This document shows positions 49,891 through 58,782 of a DNA stretch of 64,000 nucleotides, piece by piece. Each line of letters opens with the position of its first letter. Position 1 is the stretch's first letter. The DNA is from an uncultured Clostridia bacterium (lineage in GTDB: Bacteria > Bacillota > Clostridia > TANB77 > CAG-508): contig CAKPAW010000004.1 of NCBI GenBank assembly GCA_934133165.1, positions 62,001 through 126,000 of the forward strand, read 5' to 3'. A program made the position numbers and the translations under genes. The notes beneath the pieces are model-generated. The model saw only the letters and a list, made by a program, of their open reading frames with translations, was not told where the DNA came from and searched no databases.

Positions 49891-50361
49891 GTGCCAAGAA
49901 GAGGATTTATAGCAAAAAGAGATGTAATAGCAGATCCAATGTACAATAGCAAACTTGTTACAAAATTAGTTAACAATGTTATGTTAGATGGTAAAAAAAC
50001 AGTAGCTCAAAAAATAGTATATGATGCATTTGATATCATAAAAGAAAAAGAGCAAAGAGATCCGCTAGAAGTATTTGAAGAAGCACTTAACAATGTAATG
50101 CCAGTACTAGAAGTAAAGGCAAGAAGAGTTGGAGGTGCTACATATCAAGTACCATTAGAAATTAGACCAGAAAGAAGACAAACTTTAGGTTTAAGATGGT
50201 TAGTATCATATGCTAGAAACAGACATGAAAAAACTATGGCTGAAAAACTAGCAGGTGAAATCTTAGATGCTATCGCAGGAAATGGTGGAGCATTCAAGAA
50301 GAAAGAAGATATGCATAGAATGGCAGAAGCTAATAAAGCATTTGCACATTACAAATGGTAA
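49891..50361 (+). CDS. rpsG: 30S ribosomal protein S7
   Basis: Primary 16S rRNA-binding protein of the 30S head, 156 aa, the usual length. PRRGFIAKRDVIADPMYNSKLV at the N-terminus, LEVKARRVGGATYQVP near 71-86, RWLVSYARNR near 101-110 and the C-terminal MHRMAEANKAFAHYKW are diagnostic. The start is GTG 49891, after AAGGAGGG. fusA follows after 24 bases. Confidence 0.98.
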   Translation: MPRRGFIAKRDVIADPMYNSKLVTKLVNNVMLDGKKTVAQKIVYDAFDIIKEKEQRDPLEVFEEALNNVMPVLEVKARRVGGATYQVPLEIRPERRQTLGLRWLVSYARNRHEKTMAEKLAGEILDAIAGNGGAFKKKEDMHRMAEANKAFAHYKW

Positions 50362-50385
50362 AAATATAACAAGGAGGATAAATAT

Positions 50386-52470
50386 ATGGCTGGAAGAGAG
50401 TTTCCTTTAGAGAAAACAAGAAACATAGGAATCATGGCCCATATAGATGCTGGAAAAACTACTACTACAGAAAGAATTCTATTCTATACAGGTAGAACTC
50501 ATAAAATAGGAGAAGTTCACGAAGGTGCAGCTACAATGGACTGGATGGTTCAAGAACAAGAAAGAGGTATTACAATTACTTCAGCCGCAACTACATGTAA
50601 ATGGTTAGGACATAGAATCAATATTATAGATACTCCAGGTCACGTTGACTTCACAGTAGAAGTTGAAAGATCTTTAAGAGTACTAGATGGTTCTGTACTT
50701 GTACTTGCAGCAAGAAGTGGTGTACAACCACAATCTGAAACAGTTTGGAAACAAGCTAACAAATATATGGTACCAAGAATGGCATACGTAAATAAAATGG
50801 ATATGACAGGCGCTGATTTCTATGGTTGCGTTGAGCAAATGAAAGATAGATTAAAAGCAAATGCTATTCCAATTGAGTTACCAATTGGTGCTGAAGACAA
50901 TTTCAAAGGAATTGTTGACTTAGTAAAAATGAGAGCTTTCATTCATAAAGATGATTTAGGAAAAGAAATTGAAGAATGTGATATTCCTGAAGATTTAAAA
51001 GAAAAAGCTGAAAAATATAGAGCAGAAATGGTAGAAGCAGTTGCAGAACAAGATGATGAATTAATGATGAAATATTTAGACGGAGAAGAATTAACAATAG
51101 ATGAAATAAGAGCAGGTCTAAGAAAAGGAACAATAGCAAACACAATAGTTCCTGTAACATGTGGTTCATCATACAAAAATAAAGGTGTACAAGAATTATT
51201 AGATGCTATAGTATACTATATGCCATCACCACTTGATATTCCACATATTAAAGGTGTAGATGAAGCTGGAAACGAAGTAGAAAGAAAAACTTCAGATTCA
51301 GAACCATTTGCAGCATTAGCATTCAAAATTGCAACAGACCCATTTGTTGGAAAACTTTGTTTCTTTAGAGTATATTCAGGAACATTAGAAGCTGGATCTA
51401 CAATATTAAATGCAAACAAAGATAAAAAAGATAGAATGGGAAGAATTCTATTAATGCACGCTAACCACAGAGAAGATATAGATAAAGTATATGCTGGAGA
51501 TATAGCAGCAGCAGTAGGACTAAAAGAAGTATCTACAGGAGATACACTTTGTGACCCTGCTCACCCAGTTATATTAGAATCTATGGAATTCCCAGAGCCA
51601 GTTATCGATATCGCTATAGAGCCAAAAGATAAAGCAAATAGCGAAAAAATGAGTATAGCTTTAGCAAAACTTGCTGAAGAAGATCCAACATTCAAAACTC
51701 ATACAGATCAAGAAACTGGACAAACAATTATCGCTGGTATGGGTGAACTTCACCTAGATATCATCGTAGACAGATTAAAGAGAGAATTTAAAGTTGAATG
51801 TACTGTAGGTAAACCACAAGTTTCTTACAAAGAGACAATTAGAAATAAAGTTAAAGTTCAAGGTAAATTTGCTCGTCAATCTGGTGGACGTGGACAATAT
51901 GGTGACGTATGGTTAGAGATGGAACCATTAGAGCCAGGTTCAGGAATTGTATTTGAAAGTAAAATTGTTGGAGGAGCTGTTCCAAAAGAATATGTAAAAC
52001 CAACAGAAGATGGTATTAGAGAAGCAGCTGAAAGTGGTATTTTAGCTGGTTACCCAGTTATAGATTTCAAAGCTACATTAGTAGATGGATCTTACCACGA
52101 AGTTGACTCTTCAGAAATGGCATTCAAAATAGCAGGTTCTATGGCATTCAAAGAAGGATGTCGTCAAGCTAAATCTGTACTATTAGAGCCAATTATGAAA
52201 GTTGAAGTAACAGTTCCAGAAGAATACATGGGAGACGTCATTGGAGACATTAATGCAAGACGTGGAAGAATGGAAGGTATGGAAGCAAGAGCTGGAGAAC
52301 AAATAATACATGGATTTATTCCTTTATCAGAAATGTTTGGTTATGCAACAGACCTACGTTCTAAAACTCAAGGTAGAGGAACATATGCAATGGAACCATC
52401 TCATTATGAAGAAGTTCCAAAATCAGTTCTAGAAGCAATAGTAGCTTCAAGAACTAAAAAACAAGACTAA
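50386..52470 (+). CDS. fusA: elongation factor G
   Basis: Translocation GTPase, 694 aa, typical length. G1 AHIDAGKTTTTE near residues 18-29, RGITITSAATT near 63-73, DTPGHVDFT near 85-93 and NKMDMTGADF near 139-148 form the GTP site. Domain IV contains SGGRGQYGDVWLEMEP near 503-518 and domain V INARRGRMEGMEAR near 621-634. CAAGGAGG precedes ATG 50386. It belongs to the str operon; the following gap carries an extra promoter for tuf. Confidence 0.98.
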   Translation: MAGREFPLEKTRNIGIMAHIDAGKTTTTERILFYTGRTHKIGEVHEGAATMDWMVQEQERGITITSAATTCKWLGHRINIIDTPGHVDFTVEVERSLRVLDGSVLVLAARSGVQPQSETVWKQANKYMVPRMAYVNKMDMTGADFYGCVEQMKDRLKANAIPIELPIGAEDNFKGIVDLVKMRAFIHKDDLGKEIEECDIPEDLKEKAEKYRAEMVEAVAEQDDELMMKYLDGEELTIDEIRAGLRKGTIANTIVPVTCGSSYKNKGVQELLDAIVYYMPSPLDIPHIKGVDEAGNEVERKTSDSEPFAALAFKIATDPFVGKLCFFRVYSGTLEAGSTILNANKDKKDRMGRILLMHANHREDIDKVYAGDIAAAVGLKEVSTGDTLCDPAHPVILESMEFPEPVIDIAIEPKDKANSEKMSIALAKLAEEDPTFKTHTDQETGQTIIAGMGELHLDIIVDRLKREFKVECTVGKPQVSYKETIRNKVKVQGKFARQSGGRGQYGDVWLEMEPLEPGSGIVFESKIVGGAVPKEYVKPTEDGIREAAESGILAGYPVIDFKATLVDGSYHEVDSSEMAFKIAGSMAFKEGCRQAKSVLLEPIMKVEVTVPEEYMGDVIGDINARRGRMEGMEARAGEQIIHGFIPLSEMFGYATDLRSKTQGRGTYAMEPSHYEEVPKSVLEAIVASRTKKQD

Positions 52471-52488
52471 TAAAAATAAATAAAGTAC

Positions 52489-52515
52489 TTGCATTTTTAG
52501 CAAATATGTTATAAA
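52489..52515 (+). promoter_or_regulatory. tuf promoter
   Basis: TTGCAT at 52489-52494, 15-bp spacer, TATAAA at 52510-52515 with TG at 52507-52508 (extended -10). It lies in the 183-bp fusA-tuf gap and would let tuf be made in excess. Confidence 0.5.
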
Positions 52516-52653
52516 ATGCAAATGCAAAATTAAATTAGTTATTAATTTTAAAACATAAAAGAGTGGTGAACTTAAATCACTAAAAGCCAATAAAATTTTA
52601 ATCAAAAACGTAGTTTTTCATTAAAATTTATATAAAAAGGAGGAAATAAAAAA

Positions 52654-53853
52654 ATGGCAAAGGAAAAATTTGAAAGAACTAAACCACACGTTAACATTGG
52701 TACAATCGGACATGTTGACCATGGTAAAACAACAACAACAGCAGCTATTACTAAATACTTAGGATTATTAGGAAAAGCTAAATATGAAGCTTATGATGCA
52801 ATTGATAGTGCACCAGAAGAAAAAGAAAGAGGAATCACAATTAATACAGCTCACGTAGAGTATGAAACAGATGCAAGACACTATGCACATGTTGACTGCC
52901 CAGGCCATGCTGACTATGTTAAAAACATGATCACAGGTGCTGCACAAATGGACGGAGCAATTTTAGTTGTTTCAGCAGCTGATGGACCAATGCCTCAAAC
53001 AAGAGAGCACATCTTACTTGCAAGACAAGTTGGTGTTAAATATATCGTTGTTTACTTAAATAAATGCGATATGGTTGATGATCCAGAATTATTAGAATTA
53101 GTTGAAATGGAAGTTAGAGACCTATTAACAGAATATGGTTTCCCAGGAGACGAGATTCCAATTATAAAAGGTTCTTCATTAAAAGTTCTAGAATCTACAT
53201 CAACAGATCCAAACGCACCAGAATATCAATGCATGAAAGAATTAATGGATGCAGTTGATAGCTATATCCCAACACCAGAAAGACCAATCGACCAACCATT
53301 CTTAATGCCAGTAGAAGATGTATTCACAATTACAGGACGTGGAACAGTTGCTACAGGTAGAGTAGAAAGAGGAGTTGTAAAAATCCAAGACGAAGTTGAA
53401 ATAGTTGGTATCAAACCAATCAACAAGAGCGTTGTAACAGGTGTTGAAATGTTCAGAAAATTATTAGATCAAGCAGAAGCTGGAGATAATATCGGTGTAT
53501 TATTAAGAGGTATTGATAGAAAAGACATCGAAAGAGGTCAAGTTTTAGCAAAACCAGGAACAATACATCCACATACAAAATTCACATCTCAAGTATACGT
53601 TTTAACTAAAGAAGAAGGTGGACGTCATACACCATTCTTTAACGGATACAGACCACAATTCTATTTCAGAACAACAGACGTTACAGGTGTTATTAATTTA
53701 CCTGCTGGAACAGAAATGGTTATGCCAGGTGATAACGTAGATATGGAAATCGAATTAATTACTCCAATCGCTATCGAAAAAGGACTAAGATTCGCTATCC
53801 GTGAAGGTGGTAGAACAGTTGGTTCAGGTGTCGTAGCTGATATCAAAGAATAA
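52654..53853 (+). CDS. tuf: elongation factor Tu
   Basis: GTPase that delivers aminoacyl-tRNA to the ribosome. The 399-aa protein has KPHVNIGTIGHVDHGKTT (G1 at residues 19-26), RGITINTAHVEYE near 59-71, DCPGHADYVKNMITGA near 81-96, NKCDMVDD near 136-143 and SSLKVLE near 174. Domains 2 and 3 are complete. AAAGGAGG precedes ATG 52654. It ends the str operon at a clear terminator. Confidence 0.98.
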   Translation: MAKEKFERTKPHVNIGTIGHVDHGKTTTTAAITKYLGLLGKAKYEAYDAIDSAPEEKERGITINTAHVEYETDARHYAHVDCPGHADYVKNMITGAAQMDGAILVVSAADGPMPQTREHILLARQVGVKYIVVYLNKCDMVDDPELLELVEMEVRDLLTEYGFPGDEIPIIKGSSLKVLESTSTDPNAPEYQCMKELMDAVDSYIPTPERPIDQPFLMPVEDVFTITGRGTVATGRVERGVVKIQDEVEIVGIKPINKSVVTGVEMFRKLLDQAEAGDNIGVLLRGIDRKDIERGQVLAKPGTIHPHTKFTSQVYVLTKEEGGRHTPFFNGYRPQFYFRTTDVTGVINLPAGTEMVMPGDNVDMEIELITPIAIEKGLRFAIREGGRTVGSGVVADIKE

Positions 53854-53863
53854 TTAATATAGT

Positions 53864-53904
53864 AATAGCAAGGGTTTGCAATATAGCCACTTGCTATTTT
53901 TTTG
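53864..53904 (+). terminator. terminator after tuf
   Basis: AATAGCAAG (53864-53872) pairs with CTTGCTATT (53890-53898), then TTTTT; loop of 17 nt. Confidence 0.85.
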
Positions 53905-53960
53905 CCTATTTAACGTTTTTTTAACTATCTAATTTTAAATATTAATATAAAAATATTCTA

Positions 53961-53989
53961 TTGCATTGCCAAAAAACAAATGATATAAT
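53961..53989 (+). promoter_or_regulatory. promoter of the DUF3298-like gene
   Basis: TTGCAT at 53961-53966, 17-bp spacer, TATAAT at 53984-53989 preceded by TGA. Confidence 0.7.
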
Positions 53990-54021
53990 AAAACAAAAAA
54001 GAAAAAAAGTAGGTGTTACAT

Positions 54022-54876
54022 ATGAAAAAAAGAAATATATTATATATTGCAATTGCAGCAATATGTGTTATTGCAATTATAGTTGGTGTGTATGCACAAG
54101 TATTTGGAGATAAGCCAAAACAAAATACAATTAAAAACGAAGTAATAAATACAGGTGATGATGATACAGCAACAGATCCAGAGGTATTAAAACAAGAATT
54201 TAATTCTTTATTTAATAATTCTTTTGATGATCAAGGTTATGATAAAACATCAATAAAAAAATTAGCTGGATATGAAGAACAAGATGTAATATATGCAGTA
54301 TATAGAATAAAAGAAGAAAAAGATGAAAAATATAGTGTTAATATAAACATCCCAGTTTTCAATGTAGACGGAGAAGTGGCTTCAGAGTTTAATGCTACAA
54401 CACAATCTATATTTGCTAATAAAGCAGGAAATGTTTTATCAAATAGTCAAAGTTATACAATATATGATGTTGAATATGTAGGTTACTTAAATGAGAATAT
54501 TTTATCATTAGTAATTAAATCAACATTGAAAGAAGGAAATAACCCTCAAAGAATTATTGTGCAAACATATAACTATGATATCACAACAGGTAAAAAGTTA
54601 ACATTGAATGAAGTTTTAGAGGCAAAAGGAATTAGTGAAAAAGAAGTAAATAAAAAGATAGAACGTCAAGTAACAGAAGCTAACAAAAATGCAGAGGCAT
54701 TATCAGAAGCATTAGCAAGTGCAGGGCAAACAGTATATAAGAGAGATGTAAATAATGCAATGTATGTTACAGATAACGTAAATCATTTCTTTGTAGGATT
54801 AGATGGACAAATATATATTGTTTATCCATATGGAAATTCAAACTTTACATCAGAAATGGATATAATAAAAGTATAA
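54022..54876 (+). CDS. membrane-anchored protein with DUF3298-like domain
   Basis: A 284-aa protein with an N-terminal signal anchor (MKKRNILYIAIAAICVIAII) and an extracytoplasmic domain. TYNYDITTGKKLTLNEVL near residues 184-201 and the C-terminal HFFVGLDGQIYIVYPYG resemble the DUF4163/DUF3298 pair found in RsiV- and PdaC-like proteins. Those bind lysozyme or act on peptidoglycan, but neither role can be shown here. ATG 54022 is used since AGTAGGTG lies before it; a GTG at 54013 overlaps that site. It has its own promoter. Confidence 0.65.
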   Translation: MKKRNILYIAIAAICVIAIIVGVYAQVFGDKPKQNTIKNEVINTGDDDTATDPEVLKQEFNSLFNNSFDDQGYDKTSIKKLAGYEEQDVIYAVYRIKEEKDEKYSVNINIPVFNVDGEVASEFNATTQSIFANKAGNVLSNSQSYTIYDVEYVGYLNENILSLVIKSTLKEGNNPQRIIVQTYNYDITTGKKLTLNEVLEAKGISEKEVNKKIERQVTEANKNAEALSEALASAGQTVYKRDVNNAMYVTDNVNHFFVGLDGQIYIVYPYGNSNFTSEMDIIKV

Positions 54877-54884
54877 AATTAATA

Positions 54885-54915
54885 TGTGTGCCAATAGAAA
54901 AGCTCTTGGCACACA
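54885..54915 (+). terminator. stem-loop after the DUF3298-like gene
   Basis: TGTGTGCCAA (54885-54894) pairs with TTGGCACACA (54906-54915). No U run follows, so read-through into topB is possible. Confidence 0.55.
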
Positions 54916-54941
54916 ATTTGTAATAGCAAAGGATGTTTAAA

Positions 54942-56903
54942 ATGCCAAAGAAATTATTGATTACAGAAAAGCCATCTGTGGCTATGGAATTTTCAAAAGC
55001 ATTAAAAATAAATGCAACAAGAAAAGATGGATATTTAGAATCAGAAGAATGGATTATAACATGGTGTGTAGGTCACCTAGTTACAATGTCATATCCTGAA
55101 AAATATGATGAAAACTTAAAAGTTTGGAGACTAGATACACTTCCATTTATTCCAAAAGAGTGGAAATATGAAATTATAAAAAATGTAGAAAAACAATTTA
55201 ATATAGTAAAATCACTATTACAAAGGCAAGATGTAGAAGAAATTTATAATGCAGGCGACTCTGGGCGTGAAGGAGAATATATACAAAGATTAGTATTTAT
55301 GATGGCAAAACCAAATCCGAATGCAAAAATAAAAAGAGTGTGGATAGATTCACAAACAGAGGAAGAAATTTTAAGAGGAATAAAAGAAGCAAAAGACCAG
55401 TCAGAATATGATAGCTTATCAGATTCAGCATATTTAAGGGCAAAAGAAGATTATCTAATAGGAATTAATTTTTCAAGATTACTTTCTATAATATATGGAA
55501 GAAAAGTTGCAAAAGAAATAGAGGAAGAAAGAGCTTCTATTTCTGTTGGTCGTGTAATGACATGTGTTTTAGGAATGGTAGTATCAAGAGAAAGAGAAAT
55601 TAGAAATTTTGTTAAAACACCATTTTATAAAATTATAGGAAACTTTGGAGAAGAAGAAGCAAATTTTAATGCAGAGTGGAAAGTAAATGAAAAATCCAAA
55701 ATGTTTGAATCACCAAAACTATATAATGATTCAGGATTCAAAAAAATAGAAGATGCAAAGGAATTTATAGTAAGCTTAAAAGACAAAAAGGCAGTTGTAG
55801 AAGAAGTTAAAAAACAAAAGCAAAAAGAAAAGGCACCATTATTATTCAATTTAGCAGAAGTACAAAATGAATGTACAAAACGTTTTAAAATAAAGCCAGA
55901 TGAAACACTAGAAATAATACAAAATCTATATGAGCAAAAATTAGTTACATATCCAAGAACAGATGCTAGAGTTATATCTACAGCAGTTGCAAAAGTTATT
56001 TCTAAAAACTTAAATGGTTTAGCAAAAGGCTTTAAAGACGAGGAAGTGCAAGGATATTTAAAGCAAATGTCAGAAGAAAAATATTCTACAGATTTAGTAA
56101 AAACAAAGTATGTAAATGATAGCAAAATAACAGACCATTATGCAATAATTCCAACAGGACAAGGTTTTGAAAATTATGATAAATTGAAAGATTTACACAA
56201 AGAAGTATATAAACTAATAGTAAAAAGGTTTTTAGCAATATTTTACCCAGAAGCAGAGTTTAACAAAATATCTGTAACAATAAAAGTAGAAGAAGAAAAA
56301 TTTAGTGCAAATGGAAAAGTTTGTACAAAAACAGGATATTTAGATGTATTAAAACCAAAAAACAAAGAAAAGAAATCCACAAATGAAGAAGAAAATGTGG
56401 AAAACAAGCAGGAAGATGAAAAAGAAGAAGCAAATAATTTAGACATTTTAAATAATTTAAAAAAAGGTCAAGAAATAAATGTTATAAATTATGAAACTAA
56501 AGAATCTGAAACAAATCCTCCAACAAGATATAATTCAGGTTCAATGATATTAGCAATGGAAAATGCAGGAAAATTAATAGAAGATGAGGAATTAAGAGAG
56601 CAAATAAAAGGTGCAGGAATAGGAACGAGTGCAACAAGAGCAGAAATTATAAAAAAACTAGAAAAAATAGCATATATACAAATAAATAATAAGACACAAA
56701 TAATAACTCCAACAAAAAAAGGAGAAGTAATTTATGATGTTGTATTATCTTCTATGCCAGACATGTTAAATCCAAAACTAACGGCAAGTTGGGAAAAGGG
56801 ATTAGACATGGTGGCGAAAAAAGAAATAGGTTCACAGGAATTTATGCAAAAGCTAGAGGCATATATAAATGGAAAATTTGATAAACTTGTTGTTAAATTT
56901 TAG
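54942..56903 (+). CDS. topB: DNA topoisomerase III
   Basis: Type IA topoisomerase that decatenates DNA and resolves recombination intermediates. At 653 aa it has the Toprim LLITEKPSVAMEFSKAL at residues 5-21, AGDSGREGEY near 103-112, and the catalytic Tyr in VTYPRTDAR near 331-339. The segment GAGIGTSATRAEIIKKL near 559-575 is typical. There is no C-terminal zinc domain. ATG 54942 fits AAAGGA at 54928-54933 better than ATG 54933. Its last codons and stop overlap the first of three tandem 35-nt repeats. Confidence 0.94.
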   Translation: MPKKLLITEKPSVAMEFSKALKINATRKDGYLESEEWIITWCVGHLVTMSYPEKYDENLKVWRLDTLPFIPKEWKYEIIKNVEKQFNIVKSLLQRQDVEEIYNAGDSGREGEYIQRLVFMMAKPNPNAKIKRVWIDSQTEEEILRGIKEAKDQSEYDSLSDSAYLRAKEDYLIGINFSRLLSIIYGRKVAKEIEEERASISVGRVMTCVLGMVVSREREIRNFVKTPFYKIIGNFGEEEANFNAEWKVNEKSKMFESPKLYNDSGFKKIEDAKEFIVSLKDKKAVVEEVKKQKQKEKAPLLFNLAEVQNECTKRFKIKPDETLEIIQNLYEQKLVTYPRTDARVISTAVAKVISKNLNGLAKGFKDEEVQGYLKQMSEEKYSTDLVKTKYVNDSKITDHYAIIPTGQGFENYDKLKDLHKEVYKLIVKRFLAIFYPEAEFNKISVTIKVEEEKFSANGKVCTKTGYLDVLKPKNKEKKSTNEEENVENKQEDEKEEANNLDILNNLKKGQEINVINYETKESETNPPTRYNSGSMILAMENAGKLIEDEELREQIKGAGIGTSATRAEIIKKLEKIAYIQINNKTQIITPTKKGEVIYDVVLSSMPDMLNPKLTASWEKGLDMVAKKEIGSQEFMQKLEAYINGKFDKLVVKF

Positions 56904-56999
56904 GTACGGGCTTAAAAATTAAAAAAATAAAATTTTAGGGACGGGTCTAGAAATTTAAAAAATCAGATTTTAGTGATGATTTAAAAATTAATATAAAAT
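56895..56999. repeat. three tandem 35-nt AAATTTTAGGGAC repeats
   Basis: Units begin at 56895, 56930 and 56965, exactly 35 nt apart, with consensus AAATTTTAGGGACGGG, then CTTAAAAATTAAAAAA; the third is more diverged. The first unit supplies the topB stop codon. A single copy lies at 12788-12821. The GGGAC core links them to the larger palindromic repeats. The remaining bases to 57079 hold only the patatin ribosome binding site. Confidence 0.65.
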
Positions 57000-57079
57000 G
57001 TTATCATTTATGAAGAAAAATATATATAGAAAAAGTTTAAAAAGTATTATTAAATAGAAAAAATAGGTGGTGTTGTAAA

Positions 57080-57916
57080 ATGAAGTTAGGTTTAGCGTTA
57101 GCAGGCGGAGGAGTAAAAGGTGCTGCACATATAGGAGCAATAAAGGCATTAGAAGAAAATGGAATAAAAATAGATGCAGTAGCAGGAACAAGTATAGGAA
57201 GTATTGTTTCAAGTTTATATGCAATGGGATACTCTACAGAAAAGATGTTAGAAATATTCAAATATTTTGCAAAGGGAATAATGAAGGCTGATGCAAAATA
57301 CTTCGCAGGAAATTTAAAAACATCAAGGAGATTATTAGGCGACGGTCTACTATCAGGAGAAAATATAGAAATAGCAATAGAAGAATGTGCTAAAGAAAAA
57401 GGATACAAGAACATAAAAGATATAGAAATGCCAATAGCTATACCTACAGTAGACATAGTAGAGTGTAAAAAATATGTATTTACCAATAAAGATATTGAAG
57501 GAGATTATTACATAAAAGATGCACCAATTAGTAAAGCAGCTAGAGCAAGTAGTAGTTACCCAGGAGTATTTGCACCATGCATGTATAAAGGACACAAATT
57601 TGTAGATGGTGGAATATTAGATAATGTTCCTGCAGATGAAGTAAAAAAATTGGGAGTAGATAAAGTATTAACATTAAAATTTGCAACAGCTTTAAATTAT
57701 GATCCAAAAAATATATATGAAATAGCATTTAAATCTATAGATCTATTATTTGAAGCAAGAAGTCAAGAAGCATTACACGCAAGTGATTTAGTGATAGATT
57801 TAGATGTGTCAGAAGCAAGTGTATTTGATATGAAAAAAATAGATTATTGCTATAATGCAGGATATATAACAATGTTAACTAAAATAAATGAAGTTAAGAA
57901 AATGCTAAATGAATAA
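57080..57916 (+). CDS. patatin-like phospholipase
   Basis: A 278-aa serine acyl hydrolase of the patatin/RssA type, probably acting on membrane lipids. The oxyanion motif ALAGGGVKGAAHIG is at residues 5-18, nucleophile Ser in GTSIGS near 37-42, and catalytic Asp in DGGILDNVP near 176-184, so the Ser-Asp dyad is intact. No membrane helix is seen. GGTGGTG precedes ATG 57080. It stands next to yqeK, 48 bases apart. No nucleotidyltransferase is nearby, so a CBASS effector role is not supported. Confidence 0.9.
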   Translation: MKLGLALAGGGVKGAAHIGAIKALEENGIKIDAVAGTSIGSIVSSLYAMGYSTEKMLEIFKYFAKGIMKADAKYFAGNLKTSRRLLGDGLLSGENIEIAIEECAKEKGYKNIKDIEMPIAIPTVDIVECKKYVFTNKDIEGDYYIKDAPISKAARASSSYPGVFAPCMYKGHKFVDGGILDNVPADEVKKLGVDKVLTLKFATALNYDPKNIYEIAFKSIDLLFEARSQEALHASDLVIDLDVSEASVFDMKKIDYCYNAGYITMLTKINEVKKMLNE

Positions 57917-57964
57917 CTTAAGTAAAATAAAAATCTGGTTAATATGAAAGAGGAAAATACATAA

Positions 57965-58540
57965 ATGGAGAATATAGAAAAAATAAAAGAAGATTTAAAA
58001 CAAATATTAAGTGAAAAAAGATATATTCATTCAATAGGTGCAATGGAAAAAGCAATAGAACTTGCAAAAACATATGGAGAAGATGAAGAAAAATCAGCAT
58101 TAACAGCGCTTACACATGATATTGCGAAAGAAATGACAATAGAGGAATATTATAAATATGCAGAAGAAAATAATATAAAATTAAGCAAAGATGATAAAAT
58201 GTGCACAAGTGTATTACACGGAATAATAGGAGCAGACATAGTAAAGAAGAAATATGGATTTACAGATGAAATGTGTAGAGCAATATATTATCATACTACT
58301 GGGATTACCAATATGACTTTACTAGGAAAAATAGTATATGTAGCTGATAAAATAGAAAATAGCAGAGATTACCCAGAAGCAGAAGCTTTAAGAGAAAAAT
58401 TCAATCAGAGTGAAAGTTTAGATGAATTCATATTATACGATATAGATTATTACACTCTACCTAAAATGATTGAAAAAAGGAGAGCTATTCATCCAAATAC
58501 AATAAATGTAAGAAATGAGATAATTGAGAAAATGAAATAA
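57965..58540 (+). CDS. yqeK: HD-domain hydrolase, YqeK-like Ap4A hydrolase
   Basis: A 191-aa HD-superfamily enzyme; YqeK proteins split Ap4A symmetrically to two ADP. The motifs are HSIGAMEKAIELA near residues 22-34, the metal pair THDIAK near 56-61, LHGIIGADI near 84-92, YYHTTG near 107-112 and YVADKIE near 122-128. It is usually after nadD, which is absent here; patatin is upstream instead. GAGG (57951-57954) precedes ATG 57965. A terminator follows. Confidence 0.88.
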   Translation: MENIEKIKEDLKQILSEKRYIHSIGAMEKAIELAKTYGEDEEKSALTALTHDIAKEMTIEEYYKYAEENNIKLSKDDKMCTSVLHGIIGADIVKKKYGFTDEMCRAIYYHTTGITNMTLLGKIVYVADKIENSRDYPEAEALREKFNQSESLDEFILYDIDYYTLPKMIEKRRAIHPNTINVRNEIIEKMK

Positions 58541-58551
58541 TTCAAAATAAT

Positions 58552-58593
58552 AAAAGCAAGCATTTATTATAAAAGTAAATGGCTTGCTTTTTT
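58552..58593 (+). terminator. terminator after yqeK
   Basis: AAAAGCAAGCATTTA (58552-58566) pairs with TAAATGGCTTGCTTTT (58576-58591, one bulge), then TT. Confidence 0.85.
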
Positions 58594-58607
58594 ATATACA
58601 AAAAACA

Positions 58608-58621
58608 AGAACAAATTTTCG
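58608..58621. promoter_or_regulatory. LexA-like site upstream of the dinD-like gene
   Basis: AGAACAAATTTTCG resembles the Gram-positive LexA box GAAC-N4-GTTC with one change in the second half. It is eight bases before the dinD-like gene's -35. Family knowledge (DinD is SOS-induced) makes it plausible, but the match is imperfect. Confidence 0.4.
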
Positions 58622-58628
58622 AAAAATA

Positions 58629-58657
58629 TTGAAAAATATATAAGTATATGATATAAA
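58629..58657 (+). promoter_or_regulatory. promoter of the dinD-like gene
   Basis: TTGAAA at 58629-58634, 17-bp spacer, TATAAA at 58652-58657 preceded by TGA. The leader of about 120 nt is AT-rich with nothing else recognised. Confidence 0.6.
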
Positions 58658-58782
58658 TAATGTATTAAATGAAACAATATAAATTAAAAAGTTCAATTAT
58701 TCCGAATTTTAAAACAATTAAAAAATAAAATTAGATTATTATTAAATTAATTTAAATGTAAAGGAAAGGAGAGTGAATAAAT

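Noticed and set aside
57080..57916. Patatin phospholipase as a CBASS (CapV-like) effector
   Set aside because: No CD-NTase, HORMA, TRIP13 or other CBASS gene is near; neighbours are topB and yqeK, so it is treated as a housekeeping RssA-type lipase.
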